Assembly (NCBI GenBank): GCA_013398295.1
Contig: VZSF01008831.1
Coordinates: 1 to 64,000 of the forward strand
From: Chionis minor
Lineage: Eukaryota > Chordata > Aves > Charadriiformes > Chionididae
Length of the DNA: 64,000 nt
Reading direction: 5' to 3'
Both the position numbers and the translations under genes were made by a program. This document shows, one piece after another, positions 1-12,100 of this stretch; position 1 is the stretch's first letter, and every line of letters begins with the position of its first letter. A model generated the notes under the pieces. The model saw nothing but the letters and a program-made list of their open reading frames with translations, was not told the origin of the DNA and made no database searches.

Positions 1-335
1 CCTGTCCCCCTTCAAATCTAGTTCAAAGCCCTCTTAATGAACCCTGCTAACTGTTGCCCTAGAACCTTTTTCCCTCTATAAGGTAGGCTTTTCCCATCAG
101 TTTCCAGCAGGCCTGGTGTCCTGTAAATTGAGCCCTGGTCAAAGAACCCGAAGTCCTGCTGGCAGCACCAGTCACGGAGCCAGGCATTGATCTGCTGGCT
201 CTTCCTGTTTGTCCCATCATCATTCCCTGCAACAGCAGGTATCAAGGAGAATATGACTTGTGCTCCTGATCTCTTGACCAGTCAGCCCAAGGCCCTGAAA
301 TCACTCTTCATTGCTCTAGGATTTCTCCTCTCTAC
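1..335 (-). mobile_element. CR1 retrotransposon fragment (ORF1 3' end), cut by window edge
   Basis: On the minus strand this segment encodes the C-terminal part of a CR1 ORF1 protein followed by the start of the ORF1-ORF2 spacer (bases 1-17). The same block, including the sequence just after the stop codon, recurs on the plus strand at 57735-58110 inside a longer CR1 copy, which supports the assignment from within the window. The inner (right-hand) boundary near 335 is approximate, placed where the translated similarity fades. The element continues beyond base 1, so its total length is unknown. It is an old, inactive copy. Confidence 0.8.
18..311 (-). pseudogene. CR1 ORF1 C-terminus, esterase (SGNH)-like, degraded
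   Basis: The reading frame ends with TAG at 18-20 and stays in register up to about 311, but it is interrupted by an in-frame TGA at 282-284. CR1-type ORF1 proteins are known to carry an esterase-like domain of the SGNH/GDSL kind. The visible C-terminal part has the INAWLRDWC and GFFDQG segments and the block that normally reads DGIHLS. Here that block reads DGKSLP, so the histidine expected in the catalytic Asp-x-x-His pair is missing. The frame ends with the typical ...AGFIKRALN. The domain identity is family knowledge; the stop and the lost histidine are read directly. It is non-functional. Confidence 0.7.
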
Positions 336-3300
336 TTACCTACCTGAAAAACCAAAAGGATAATAATCTGAGGGTCGTACCAGGGAAGGAAGTGTCTCTA
401 CTTTAATCTTTAAATAAGAACCCAAGCCTCATTGAACTCAGAGTGTCCTTTGAGCTAAAGACTGGATTTTGCTTGTCATGGTTCACTACTGGAGGATCAA
501 TCTAAGATGGACTTTTCATTTTCAAGATAAAAAAAGGAAGAACACTTTGGAATAGGTTCACAGAAATTTTGGATTATTACACTAGCTTAAATATGATTCG
601 CAATTCCCATTGGAGTAATTGGTCACTTGTGTTTCAAATACAAAAATGTATATGCAGATTTGATTTCATTGAACAGGAAGGGGAAAAAATGGGTTTAAAT
701 TGGGAAACATCTTAAATACAGCTTGCTGAAATGTTGTTTGCAAGACACACGAGAAATACTGCCATTCTACTTTTAAATAAAAAAGAAAAATATGAAACAA
801 AACCAATTGTAATGATTAATTTGACACTGGCCAATACACATGCAGATGATTATGGTATGGTAGATTATGATGAGACACAGATCATTTACCTCAAAGTGTC
901 AATAGAAAAGTTTGAAGAAAGAAGTTAGACCACTAGGATTTATGCTGAGATATGAAAGTGATAATTTACAGTATGAGGTCAACAGGAGCTGATGAGTTTG
1001 AAGTTATGATATGGAATATCCTTTTTACATTATGCTATCAATAAAAGTTGATTAAGTTTATTATGCACTACCTTGGAAATTCACCTCTTATGGCTCACTA
1101 GTGGCCAAATATCCATATTGTGATCCAGCTCAGAAGTCTTGCTTTTTTTGAGTATCTTTGCATGCATAACTCAGCATTTGGCAATTGTTTAGGTGAGAAA
1201 CTGAAGAAAAATTTTAGTTTTTAAGAAGAGTTTACTAATTGTGCAATTTAGTTGCCGAGAGTTGCACCTAACTACAAAAATGTCTTGTAGAGCAGTGAAT
1301 TTAAAATGAATTGCTTAATCTTAGGCCTATGATCTGGCTCTCAGACTTGTTAAAAAAATTAAACAAAAGCTTGCAAGAGTTGAAACAGCTCTTGGGAGAA
1401 GACTAATCAATTCACTAGTCCAAAGTCCCTAGTTGTACTATACTGTTATGATTTGGGGTCTCTGATCTTGAAGGTTTAACTGATGCAGGAAGAATTTAAA
1501 GTGATGGCTCTGAGCGGCTTTAGGTCAAACCCAGCATCACTAATCATGGACCTTTTTGCTATGGCACGGAGACATTATTCCTCACATCCTCAATTCCTCT
1601 TATCAAGAGTGGAAAATAAATGCTTACAAGATCTGTCACCCTCTTCTGTCTCAAAAGGAGAAAGATTATAACAGAGATTCCAGTTCAGATGTCAGTTCAC
1701 ATACTAGTTCTTAGCATAATAAACTATGATAGCTGTAAAGAGTTAAAACAATCTCTGTTTTATAACTCTGCAAAGTCGAGAAACAACATAAAAACAATCC
1801 ATAAAAGACAACAACTTTTGAATTCTTCAGAAGATAATTTTTACATATGTCTAAATAAAATCAGTATTTTCTCTCTTTGGATATGCCAGCATTATTTTAT
1901 TAGACAACATCACTTTTTGCACTTAGCTCACCAGCAAGAGTAAAAATCTCTTCCTCCCTTTCTGTGCTTTGATGCTTATTTTCTTGGGTGAACTGTCCAT
2001 GTACTTTCTCTTGATACTAACATGAACACACTTGGTATAGAATACTGAAGAGGAATAAATGTGTAGAGGTAATTACTGGGTCCTGATTAAGCGTTGACAA
2101 GAGCAGTCCTGGTTTGTACTTGGATTTGTCACTTTCAGGTGACATTGGGTAAAAGAACTTCGTATCTTTTGTAGAGGTGAAAAGCAACAAAGCCTTTTTT
2201 TGTGGATCTGGCCTGAAGACTGTCAATTTACATCAGCTGACACTGTGGCAGACTGTGAGTAAGTGGGCATAAGATATTCTGTCACCAGACAAAATGACAT
2301 TAATATTGTGCCTCACCATGAGTTATCATGGCCACAAGCCATTAATTCCAATTAAAATAATGATTTTCTCTTTGAGGATGCAATACTAGACTTTGTATCA
2401 GCTTGGTGATTAACACATGTTCTTTTTGTGCCTTTAATGGTGAAATATAAACAGAGTAGGCTAATGATCCATCTTCTTTCTAACTGACTTTTTAAAATAG
2501 GACAAATACACACTGAATGCAGATGTTCACCTAGGTATAGTGACTGTTTATTGAACACAATCACTTGTCTCAAATTCAACCTGGGACTTAAAGCCAGAAG
2601 TTCCAAGAAATGCCAGTTTCTGATGTTGATTATCTACAAAGTATTATATTTTTGAAAAACACTAGACACCTTTTATTCTATCTCCACATCTTTCTAAGTA
2701 GAAATTCTCCGAGGGTTTTTTTTCAGTCTCTTTTTTTTTTTTCCCCCATCCTTGGAGAGATCTTCAGTGGATTTTACAGCAAGTTATTCCAAATGATTCA
2801 TCTAGGAGGACTGAAACACAATGTTATGTTGTCACAGTTTTAACTAACTATCACATATTGACTGTGCCATGGTGCTAACTGTCTCCACTTACTTTAGTTC
2901 AAGGCATACACAAGATAATAAGATTTACACAGTTCTACTGAAAGAGGGCTAAGCAAAAAAATTACCTAATGGTTACTGTGGACTACAAGCACAGACATAA
3001 TTATTAAACATTAGTATTAGTTTGAAAATGACAGAAATTGTATGTTTATAAAAACCACAACAACCCATGGAGATGATTCATCATAACTAGACACCATACA
3101 GCTCACAATGCAGGTTTCAAATAACCTCTTGTATCTACACCTCTGAAAATCATGCAAAACAATTTTTAAGGTCTACTTTTTAAAGCTATTTTATTCTTCA
3201 GCAGTTTCAGCCTTCTGTCTGAAATTCGAATGTTGGTTATGCCTACAGAAGGGCTGCAGTTAGCTGCCAAAGGGCACAGTATCTAGTGGCCCAGGAAGCC

Positions 3301-5513
3301 ATTCTAGCATTTGCCTAGTAGTATTATTTGCTTTGCTATGTACATGCACAAATTGCCTATCCATGCCCTAGAAGTCTTCTTAAGTGTAAAAGGGAAGTGC
3401 AGAGCAAGTAAATAAGTCAAAGTTGTGGTCAAAGTCAAAGTCAAATAAGTTGTTGGTTTTGGAGACAGTAATAAAAAAGACTGTATTAGACAGTCCCATA
3501 TTTGATCTGTTTAGCAATCAAAGACCCCTGAGAGGAATATGCTCTCAGAATGTGCCTCTTCTCAAATGGTTTTTGTCCACTCCCTCAGCTACATTGCAGG
3601 GGAGGGTCTCTGCATGGCTGAGGGATGGATCTTACCAGCTTGAAACTTGCCTTCCCAGTTTAAAGACTGGTCACCCAGACTGGAAAACCAAAATCCCAGC
3701 AACCTTGTTTACAGGGTTTAGCATCCTACCACACCCCTCCTTGTCACTGAATTGTGAAATGTAGCCAGGTGTGGACAGATTCAAAAGATGTTGTTCCACT
3801 CTTATCTCAAAATGCTTTCCTCATTGTGGAAAGATAAGCCTCTTAAATAAGCACTGGCATTTTCCTAAATGGCTGGAAGAAAAGTGTGTCCAAATTCGCT
3901 ATCATATAATAGTGCTGACAGTAGATACACATCGAAGAACACCTGCAGGTAACATAATGACAAATTATTACTAGGCACTGCCCTTATTAAAAGGAAGGTG
4001 TAGTTTTACCACACCTGGCAACCGGTACCAGCTATTTAATTTGTAGCTCCAGGAGAGACATTTCACCCTTGTTTCCATTCCACAGTGTCCAAAGATTGTC
4101 ATTTCATAGGAAATGGTGGAGGACACCAGATCAATTTTGCCAGAGATCAAATCCCTTTACTGCTAGAGCAAATCAAAAGTTTTTAACATTTTCAGACAGA
4201 AAAGACCGTTATTAGAGAAGGGATATACTTTATTTGTTTGGAAGCAATGAAAGCTTTATCAAAATTCAGCTAGCAGGGTGAATTTCTTAGGTAAGGAATT
4301 CCTTCCCCCACAAGAAACCAAGGAAGGAATCCAATAGCCAGGTATTTGCTCCGCCTATTAATTATCTTGGAAGATTAAAAGAGAAGAAGGAGGAGGCAGA
4401 GCATAATCAAAATCCTCAAGAGCAGACTACTGGAGAGAGAAAAATTACTGAAAACTGCACTGCGGTAGCTCCCAATGAGGCTCTTACCACTTCTCCTACT
4501 TAAGTCATTATTACTTGTTATCAGAGAAACCAGAGACAGCTGATCAATAGGGTAGTATGCAGAGGGTCACCTGAATTTTGCTTGTCATGAGGGAAGACCT
4601 CATCTGCTGATGCCATTACAGTAACATGCAATGTATTCAGGATACCTGTCAAGCTGGAGTTTTAAAACTGCTGAGTTTGCTTATGGGATACTGAAATCCT
4701 TGCAACCATTTAAAGAAAGGGAGGGTAAGAAGGGAGACTAAATACCAATTATTCCAGGTTACTTGATCTGTGCCATCACAAGCAATAAAATCTAAGCCTC
4801 CTCTTCATGTTTACATCACTGCTGCCAGTACTCCCCCACGTCTTCATGGATACTTGGGCCTGTTTGAGTTTTTGAGAGTAAGCTTGTCACATCAGGAATA
4901 CTAAGAATATCTGGAACTAACACAGCAGCCATACAGCCAGGAAACAAGGTTTCTACATGTACCATTGGTGTTTCTTTGTAAACTTACATTCATCAAAAGA
5001 GAATGTTTGTTCCACTTAGAAGCATTCCACTACCAAGAAAGATAACATTTTTATTCACCAGACTCCCAGCTACATTGATTTTGTCAGTTAAAAGTATTGC
5101 TGTCTCTCAGGAATAACTATAAACCTTAATAGGGAAGAGCTTTTGTCTTTTCAGGACTGCTTCCCTGCAATTCTTCCCCTCCCTTTTCAAAATGACAGAG
5201 AAAAATGGGTGTCTGTCAAAGCCCACAATGAGAAACAAATGCAGTTCTGCTCTCAGTATTTTCTAGCTCAGAGTATTTGCTTCAGTCTTCTTCCAGGACT
5301 ATTTCATGTTCTGGCTTTGTTTTCTTTTCCTCATTTCTTCAACAGATACCTGTTTCTTTTTTCCCCAAGACAGGTTAGTTCACAGCCTCAGTCACTTTGG
5401 CACTCACACCATACTGAATTTCTGAATATCTGCAAAGCAGTTTGCTTTTCATTCTACTTTATTCTCCTATGATGATCTGTGTATCCTTGTTACACCTCAG
5501 AAACTGTCAAAAT
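336..5513. other. AT-rich sequence without recognisable genes
   Basis: I see no exon, RNA gene or assignable repeat in this stretch. Open frames reach only about 113 codons and none resembles a protein I know. Minor features are a 12-base T run at 2731-2742 and a short run of GTCAAA-like units at 3417-3446. It reads as intergenic or intronic single-copy DNA, possibly with repeats too old to see by eye. Confidence 0.5.
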
Positions 5514-5614
5514 AGACTTAGTGCTGTCGCGCGTCGGTCAAAGACTAGAGCGAGGTTTTGTTCGTATTCTCGGGAACAGAATTAGACTCAAAATGGAGGT
5601 AAGTGCCAAGGAAC

Positions 5615-5620
5615 TTTATT
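5615..5620 (-). terminator. Poly(A) signal AATAAA of the LTR
   Basis: The minus strand reads AATAAAG here, about 150 bp downstream of the TATA box and about 90 bp before the LTR 3' end. This fits the R/U5 boundary of a retroviral LTR. Confidence 0.6.
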
Positions 5621-5763
5621 TGCCCAAAAAGTTTGCAAATGCAAAGGACTGAGTGAGAGATGAAGGGAGAAAGGAAGGAAAGAAAGGAAGAGGAAAGAAT
5701 GAAGGCAGCATGACAGTCTGATTGAGTCCAGTGGGAGAACGTTCTGTCCGATGTTGGTTGGTT

Positions 5764-5777
5764 CTGTTCTTTTATAG
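5764..5777 (-). promoter_or_regulatory. TATA box of the LTR promoter
   Basis: The minus strand reads CTATAAAAGAACAG. It lies between the repeated U3 units and the poly(A) signal, as expected for the core promoter of an LTR. Present-day activity cannot be judged from sequence. Confidence 0.55.
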
Positions 5778-5893
5778 CGTCATCACAAACTGTTAACAAC
5801 ACCTTTCACTTGATGGTGGTGTACATGTCCAATCCTGTTGCCAGGGGGTCTCCAGGCCTCTCAGTCTCTCCGATCCTGAGTCTGTTAGTGGTT

Positions 5894-6116
5894 TTCCTGC
5901 CATGGTAATGTTGAGATAAGCATCTGTGTTGGTGGTGTCAGCAGGGTTGTGATAAACAAGCTGTGGTGTTCATTTACGATTTTCCTGCCATCGGTGGTAT
6001 CAACAATGTCATGATAAACAGGCTGTGGTGGTGGTGTCTGTTGACGGTGTTCCTACCATAGTAATATCGAGACAAACTTCCTCTCTGTCGGTGGTGTCAG
6101 CAACATTGGTTATCAC
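5894..6116 (-). repeat. Three imperfect repeat units in the LTR U3
   Basis: Plus-strand TTCCTRCCAT recurs at 5894, 5982 and 6050, each followed by a GGTGGTRTCARCA element. The 18-mer GATAAACARGCTGTGGTG is present at 5951-5968 and again at 6013-6030. The units are unequal (about 60-90 bp) because the middle one is shortened. Duplicated U3 units are common enhancer architecture in retroviral LTRs; which factors might bind is not inferred. Confidence 0.6.
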
Positions 6117-6145
6117 CGACGCAGTCTCTTACAAGTACTTAGTGC

Positions 6146-9100
6146 CAACTGGTCTGTGCCCATGCAAGATGATACTTCAGAAGAAACTGCTGCTTCTTTT
6201 CTGTAAAATTGAATGATATTTCTTTCAGGTGTTGATAGCAACCATAGAAGTAATCACTCAGGCAAATTGTCTCTTCAAAATCAGGAGATTTTGTAATGCA
6301 AACCCTCCTGAGATATTGCAAATAGGATGTAAAGTTCTTAATAGAAGTGTTTATTATTCAGGTACTCAAATTTGACATGATACTGTCACCAGTGACTAGA
6401 AATTCTCTCCTTGCATGTTATTAGTACCATAATGGCCTGGGAATGGCAGGGGAGGGAATAGTAGGAAAGAAGCTGCTTACTTTTCCAGAGTAGACCATGA
6501 ACTGGCTCTTTCAGCAACTCTTGTGACTCTCTAGCACTCTCATGGTCCATCAGCTGCCAAATATCAAAAGACTTAAGTGTTGGGACCTTGCAGAGACTGC
6601 AACGTCTCTGTTAGACATGCCATTTCAGCTCCCAAGGCCAGCATAGCTTAGAAAGGTTTGTGAACAGGCAGGATCAAGCACAACAAGGACTGTGGCCATG
6701 GCAGTCTGGGACAGGAACTGCAGTCTTGCTTTCTGGTGGCTTGAGCTGAGGAGGTTCTCTTCCCTCCTCTTACTTCTCCCTCATACAGCTGTCTTGCAGA
6801 GAGCCTGGGCAAATAAGCTACTGACACCACAATTATCTGCTTAGTAATGGACCAATTTGCACAAGATTCCCATCTTTCTGGAAGAGCCCCAGCCTGCATC
6901 TAGAAGGACCGTATCCACCCCTGATGTGATCACACAGTTGACTTCAGTGGTATTAAGTTGCTTTCATGTGGGCCTAAAACTAGCTGTAGGACTCTGTGAT
7001 GCAAATGCTTTCTTTACTGAAAAGCAGTTAGAGACACATTAAAACCTTTATATTTGTGCTTCATGTGTGTCTTTGCTTTTAAAAACAAGGGATAGCTAAA
7101 GCAATCAAAAGGAAAAAAGCCCATGAGTACTTTAAAGAGTTTTCTGATGTTAAAATGAATGTTAAAGCCACCAGTATCAAGAAAATTTGCTACTGTGCAT
7201 ACAGCCATGCTACATGGAAACCATCATAAACATAGGGCATGTAATGAATGAAGACCTTCATAATCTGCTTGAATGGGTTCTCGTATGATAACGAAGAATG
7301 TTCTTGTTTAAGGCATGGCAACTGGTCATTTTTTCATGGTCATATTACGAAAAGAAAATGAGACAAAGAAATACACTGAAGTGATTGCAATGAATGTGAG
7401 TTGGAAACATTTTTTTAAAAGATTGCCTCCCCCTGTTTGATAAACTTTATTAGAAATTGTACTTTTCATGATGTGGGACCTGTATGCCTGAAAATTTGTC
7501 ATCATAAATGCCAAAATGAATGATAATGATATTAAAAGTTTTTTTCTGAAGATCAAATCTAGATGTTAATAGTAAAATACTTATGCTGAATTACATTCAG
7601 TGTAGTAGTTTTATCACTATCCTCTCTATATATCTGTTGCAGATGAAACTAAAGTCTTAAAAGCTACAGAAAAATGAAAATACTTTGTGTTTGTGGCTGC
7701 TTTCTTGTTAGGCTCAAGTGACAATCTTTTAAGACTGAGTAGGAATCGCTGTCTTTAATTTATTGTAGCTTGAAGAAAGTTAAGGTCTTCAGTTCCCTGC
7801 CTGGATCTCTGTAGGTACATGGATCACCACTGGCTTCGAGGTGGTACTACATAAAGCTTGCTTGGGGTCCTCCTAATCCTCCCACCTCCTCCATGGTGAC
7901 TGCCTGTTCTACTCTAAAGTCTTAGACCAGTACTTAGACCAGACCAGTCTACTGCTAACATTCAAAATCGTGCCAGGTTGCTCAGTTGGCACAAAATCCA
8001 GAGCCTAAAGAGTTTCATGTTCTTCCCACTGTGGAATGTTTCTTGTACTGGAGCTTGTGCTTCCTTCAGCGGTGCAGATATAGCTCGTGCTACAAGAAGG
8101 CAAGATCAAGCCAGGTAGAAGGCCAGGTAGTAGGAGTTTCCAAGCGAGCTTTCTCTCATGCTTGAGCCTGCTCTTTGCCACATTGCTACAGAGACAACGG
8201 TTTAGCAAGTTCCCGGACACAGAATCTATACTGGCACATTTAAACCACATTACCAGTTTATATAAAATACTTTTCTTATGGAAGTAAAAGGACAGTCTAA
8301 GCCTCTAATAAAAACACAGCTTAAAACCAACATGCATCTTTGTTTTACTGTCTGTTGCTGCAACAGTGTCCCTATTACAATCATTAGTCTTTTCAGGGCC
8401 AAACTGCATTTGCAGTGTGAAGGTTCATGGAGTGGTCCATCTGGCTCCTGGCTGGGAAGAAAACCTTTCATGCCAAAATGCACCTCGGAGATAAAGCACA
8501 CGGGAAGTGTAATTGGGCTGAAGCTAGAAATGTCAAAACATTTTGCATATCCTCATATTTGTGGCATCAATCATGACAAAATCTGGATCTCTCTCAGTTT
8601 TAAATATTTAAAAATTGTATCATGTAACTGTTCATGAGTTCTGTCTTAATGTTTGTTAGCAAGCAAGAAATTTCACTGCCTCAAGCCACCTCAAGCCTTT
8701 GCACTCAAGCCTGTTGATTTCTGAGTGACGAGACCTTAGGAAGGAAGACATACCAAAAAAATTGAAATTGCCATTGAAAGCTCTGTCATGTTTTGGACAT
8801 GAGCTTTTTTTGGGCAGGGGGGTCTACTGTTCACTGCACAACCAGCCTTGCTGATATAATGGAAAATATAAGTAATTGGAGAGATGGTGTTCTCTTGGTT
8901 AACCTGGGCAAACATTAGTGGTGAAATCTCTCATGCATCTACAGTTGTGAAATTCACAAAGCAGATCTATTGCACCTGAGGATCTGAACCTTGGCTGCTT
9001 AATTGGTCTGAATTTGAGCTTGGAGACTTGTTTATCGCCTGTGGGTGTTCCCCTACCTGACTCATGTCACGACACAGAGAAGAATTAGTGAAGAAAATTG

Positions 9101-12100
9101 CGTCTGTGAGTACTGGAAATGTATCCTAGTCTCCAGACCTTGCTTGTTAACTTGAATTAACCATACTGAAAGCAAAAGCTTATGCTATGTAACTGACCCT
9201 GAGCAATGTTAGCTATGCAGCAAAGAAAATTAGTAGTTCAAATGAGCAAAAAGTCCCAGTGCTCTCAGCATTTACAGGAAGGAAGGGATGGGGGGTGGGG
9301 AACCCCCGAAAACACCTGAAGGGTAAGAACTGCTAGATTATATCTAATATCGGCTCAGCCAGCATGGCTAGTGTTAACGATCCATGTGTGAGGGGCCCAA
9401 AGGTTGCCACATATGAACTGTGCTCCTTTCTTACAGAAATGACAAGCAGGAAATGCTCCATTACTGCTTCAGCTAGATCCATAATGACTCCTCTGCCTTT
9501 TTTTCCTGCTGTAGGTAATGGCTTACCCATGTAATTACCTTCTTTTGTCTTCACAGAACTGAGGATAAATTATTTCATCCTCTTTGCAGGGGGCATTTGA
9601 AACTGAAGTTATTTTTAGGGAGAAATAAATTCTTTCATGTAAGATGTGGGAGTTGTTGCTCCTCAGGCAGCGAGAGAAAATGAAAGGCACTTCAAGTCTT
9701 TTTAAAAGCTGGATTCTGATGTTTAGCTTGAGATCAAAGGGAGAACGGGGAAAGGAGGCGAAGCCGAGTTTCTAGTAAGCTCCCAGTATATACAGCCTTG
9801 TATATGCGTCCTTTGAAGGACTTACCATTACGTTTCTGATCTTTGAACTTTTTCTTATTTTATGAAGGTGAACTGAATTTCTTTTCATTTGTCTTATTGT
9901 GAAACTAATGACTATGCCTTAGATGCCTTCAGAAGATTGTACTAACCCGAAAAAAAACAAAAAAGGAAGAACACATTGTCTGGAACTCGGTTATTACAGT
10001 CACACTTTTGTTTGTGGGAAAAATGCCAAAGTAGTTTTAAAAGATTAACATCTGAAAATAATATTTACCAGGTTTTTGAAAGCACAATTCAGGGGTTTGA
10101 TGTCATACTATAATACTTTAAGCTCAGTGCTGTTCCTTTAGTATATTTATTTTGTTTGCAGTAAATTAATTTATTTTCTTTTCAAGCTGCTATATTTTTT
10201 GAGAGTAGTACAATTAAAATTCAAAATTCATTTTGTTTTTGCTTTTACACATACTTGCAAAGCCACTGCTGACTTGTGTGCAGCATAATAACCAAGCTAA
10301 ATGAGCTACTAATAGCATTTGTAACTAATACAGATGCCAGACAAGTGTTCCTAACCCAGCAGAATGACAAAACATTCTTGTTGTTTTTGAGATAATGCTA
10401 GGTACACCACTTACTTTCTGACACTTTGATGAAAAGCGTAGCTAATAGCATGCAGCTGAGGGGCAGTACTGTCTATTTATCAATGTATATAGCCAGAGAG
10501 ATTGGTTGTGGAGTTCGGAAGCAAGCTGTATTGATCTCAGCTACAGTACACTCTTATTGTTTCCTACACTTACCCAACCTAATGTTATTCACTGGGACTA
10601 AGAATCAATTAGGGCTTATAGAATCTGCTATGGAAAAACAAGAGATATATTTTCCAATACTGTATGGGATGCCAAATATTTGGTGTTCTGACAGGAATGG
10701 AAGCAACAAAAATAAGAAGCAACAGCCTCCATTAATACAAATATTTTCCTTTGTAGATCTTTAAGGCCTTTACTGAGAAAAGGAAGGAGTGTAGTTCCCA
10801 CAGTTTACAGCTTGTGAAATTGATGCAACAGAGGGAAGATCTGCCTTGCTCCAGGGGAAAGAGAAGGTTGAAGAGTGGAAGCATACTTGCGAGAGTGGTT
10901 TGAGTACTTATAAATATTGATGCAATAGTGGCTTACATTGTGATGATTTCTGAGCTTCACAAATGCATATGAAATTCTTGTTATGTTACTATGTGGTTTT
11001 GTCAATAGAGAATGATGGTTTTTAACACAAAACCCAGTACATTTGCAAGCATATGGTAGAACCCCTGGAGAGGTTCTGATTCGTATCAAATGAGCTGAGT
11101 GATAGAAACAGAGATGATAACACGAGGAATTGGTTTTTACTGAGTATGTTGAAAGCTGTTTGTTTCTTTCTGGGACAAAGACCGAATGCTTATTCACTTG
11201 CAGCCTTCCCTGTTTCTTTGTTGCAAGCCTCTATCACACATCATAGGAATGGCATTACAGCAAACTGTTCAAGCCACTGACAAATCAAGTTTTCCAACCA
11301 GGTTTTGTTGTCACTGTCACTCAAGAAGCCTCAATTAAGGTAGGTGCAAACGTGCAACAGAAGGCAGAAAAAATGGCCCCAAGCTCATCACTTAGTAGCA
11401 CAAGCAAACTGCTTAGTAAAAGCAGAGAACATAGGGTAAGTTTCTGGGAAATTCAGAAGGTCTAGCACCCAGCTGATGCAGATTTCTGTGGGATCTCCTG
11501 ATACGCTCTTGGCATACATTAAGTGGGAAAGGAAGAGGGGGAAGATCCAAGGATCTTTGGAAAAGCACCCACTCAGCTCTTGCCATTCTCAAATACCCGT
11601 TCTTTGTAAGGGTTACCCTTCTCTGGGGAAGGAGCCTGGCTCGTGAAACCTTGTGGGAACACCTCTGGGATTTCTGGATACCTTGAGGATGGGAACGTCA
11701 TGATTTCATGTGGCTACATCCTCCAGAGTTTTCACAGCACATAGACCATTGTAGCTATGGCAACAACAATCACTTTAAAACAGATGAAGGTAAGAAGTTC
11801 AAAGGTGTAGCCACTGGAAATTGAACACATTATCAGAGAGGTACCTGCTGACATTGCAGGTACACACTGGAAGAGGATACAAGTCAGTACTGACACAGAA
11901 GGATGAACTGTGGGAAAAGGACAATTGCATCTTTGTCTCATCCATCCTCCCAAAGCTCTTATTATTGCAATAGTCTGGGACCTGGCCTACCTAGCAGGCT
12001 GACACATCTCTGTCAAGCAAAACAAAGCCTACCTTTTCCTACCATCTCATTTCTACTGCACAGTGTGTTCCAGTGCTCCTGAACCGTCAGATAAGACTAT

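Larger units (their letters stand above)
5525..6133 (-). mobile_element. Solo LTR of an avian endogenous retrovirus
   Basis: This 609-bp segment starts with TG and ends with CA on either strand. On the minus strand it has the order expected of an LTR: a U3 with repeated units, a TATA box (5764-5777), a poly(A) signal about 150 bp downstream (5615-5620) and a short U5 ending in CGACGCGCGACA. A purine-rich stretch lies between TATA and poly(A) signal (about 5660-5705). The octamer GCGTCGGT occurs inverted near both ends. No primer-binding site, gag, pol or env follows on either side, so this is a solo LTR. The exact family is not assigned. The boundary at 6133 was chosen to keep the TG/CA ends next to the flanking repeat. 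Confidence 0.72.
5514..6145. repeat. Direct repeats flanking the LTR insertion
   Basis: The left copy is AGACTTAGTGC at 5514-5524 and the right copy is AGTACTTAGTGC at 6134-6145. They differ by one inserted base and share an uninterrupted 9-base core, ACTTAGTGC. They abut the TG and CA ends of the LTR at 5525-6133. LTR elements normally make target-site duplications of 4-6 bp, so this flanking repeat is longer than expected. Confidence 0.6.

Noticed and set aside
3417..3446. GTCAAA-like tandem resembling nuclear-receptor half sites
   Set aside because: Too short and imperfect, with no promoter context; most likely simple sequence.
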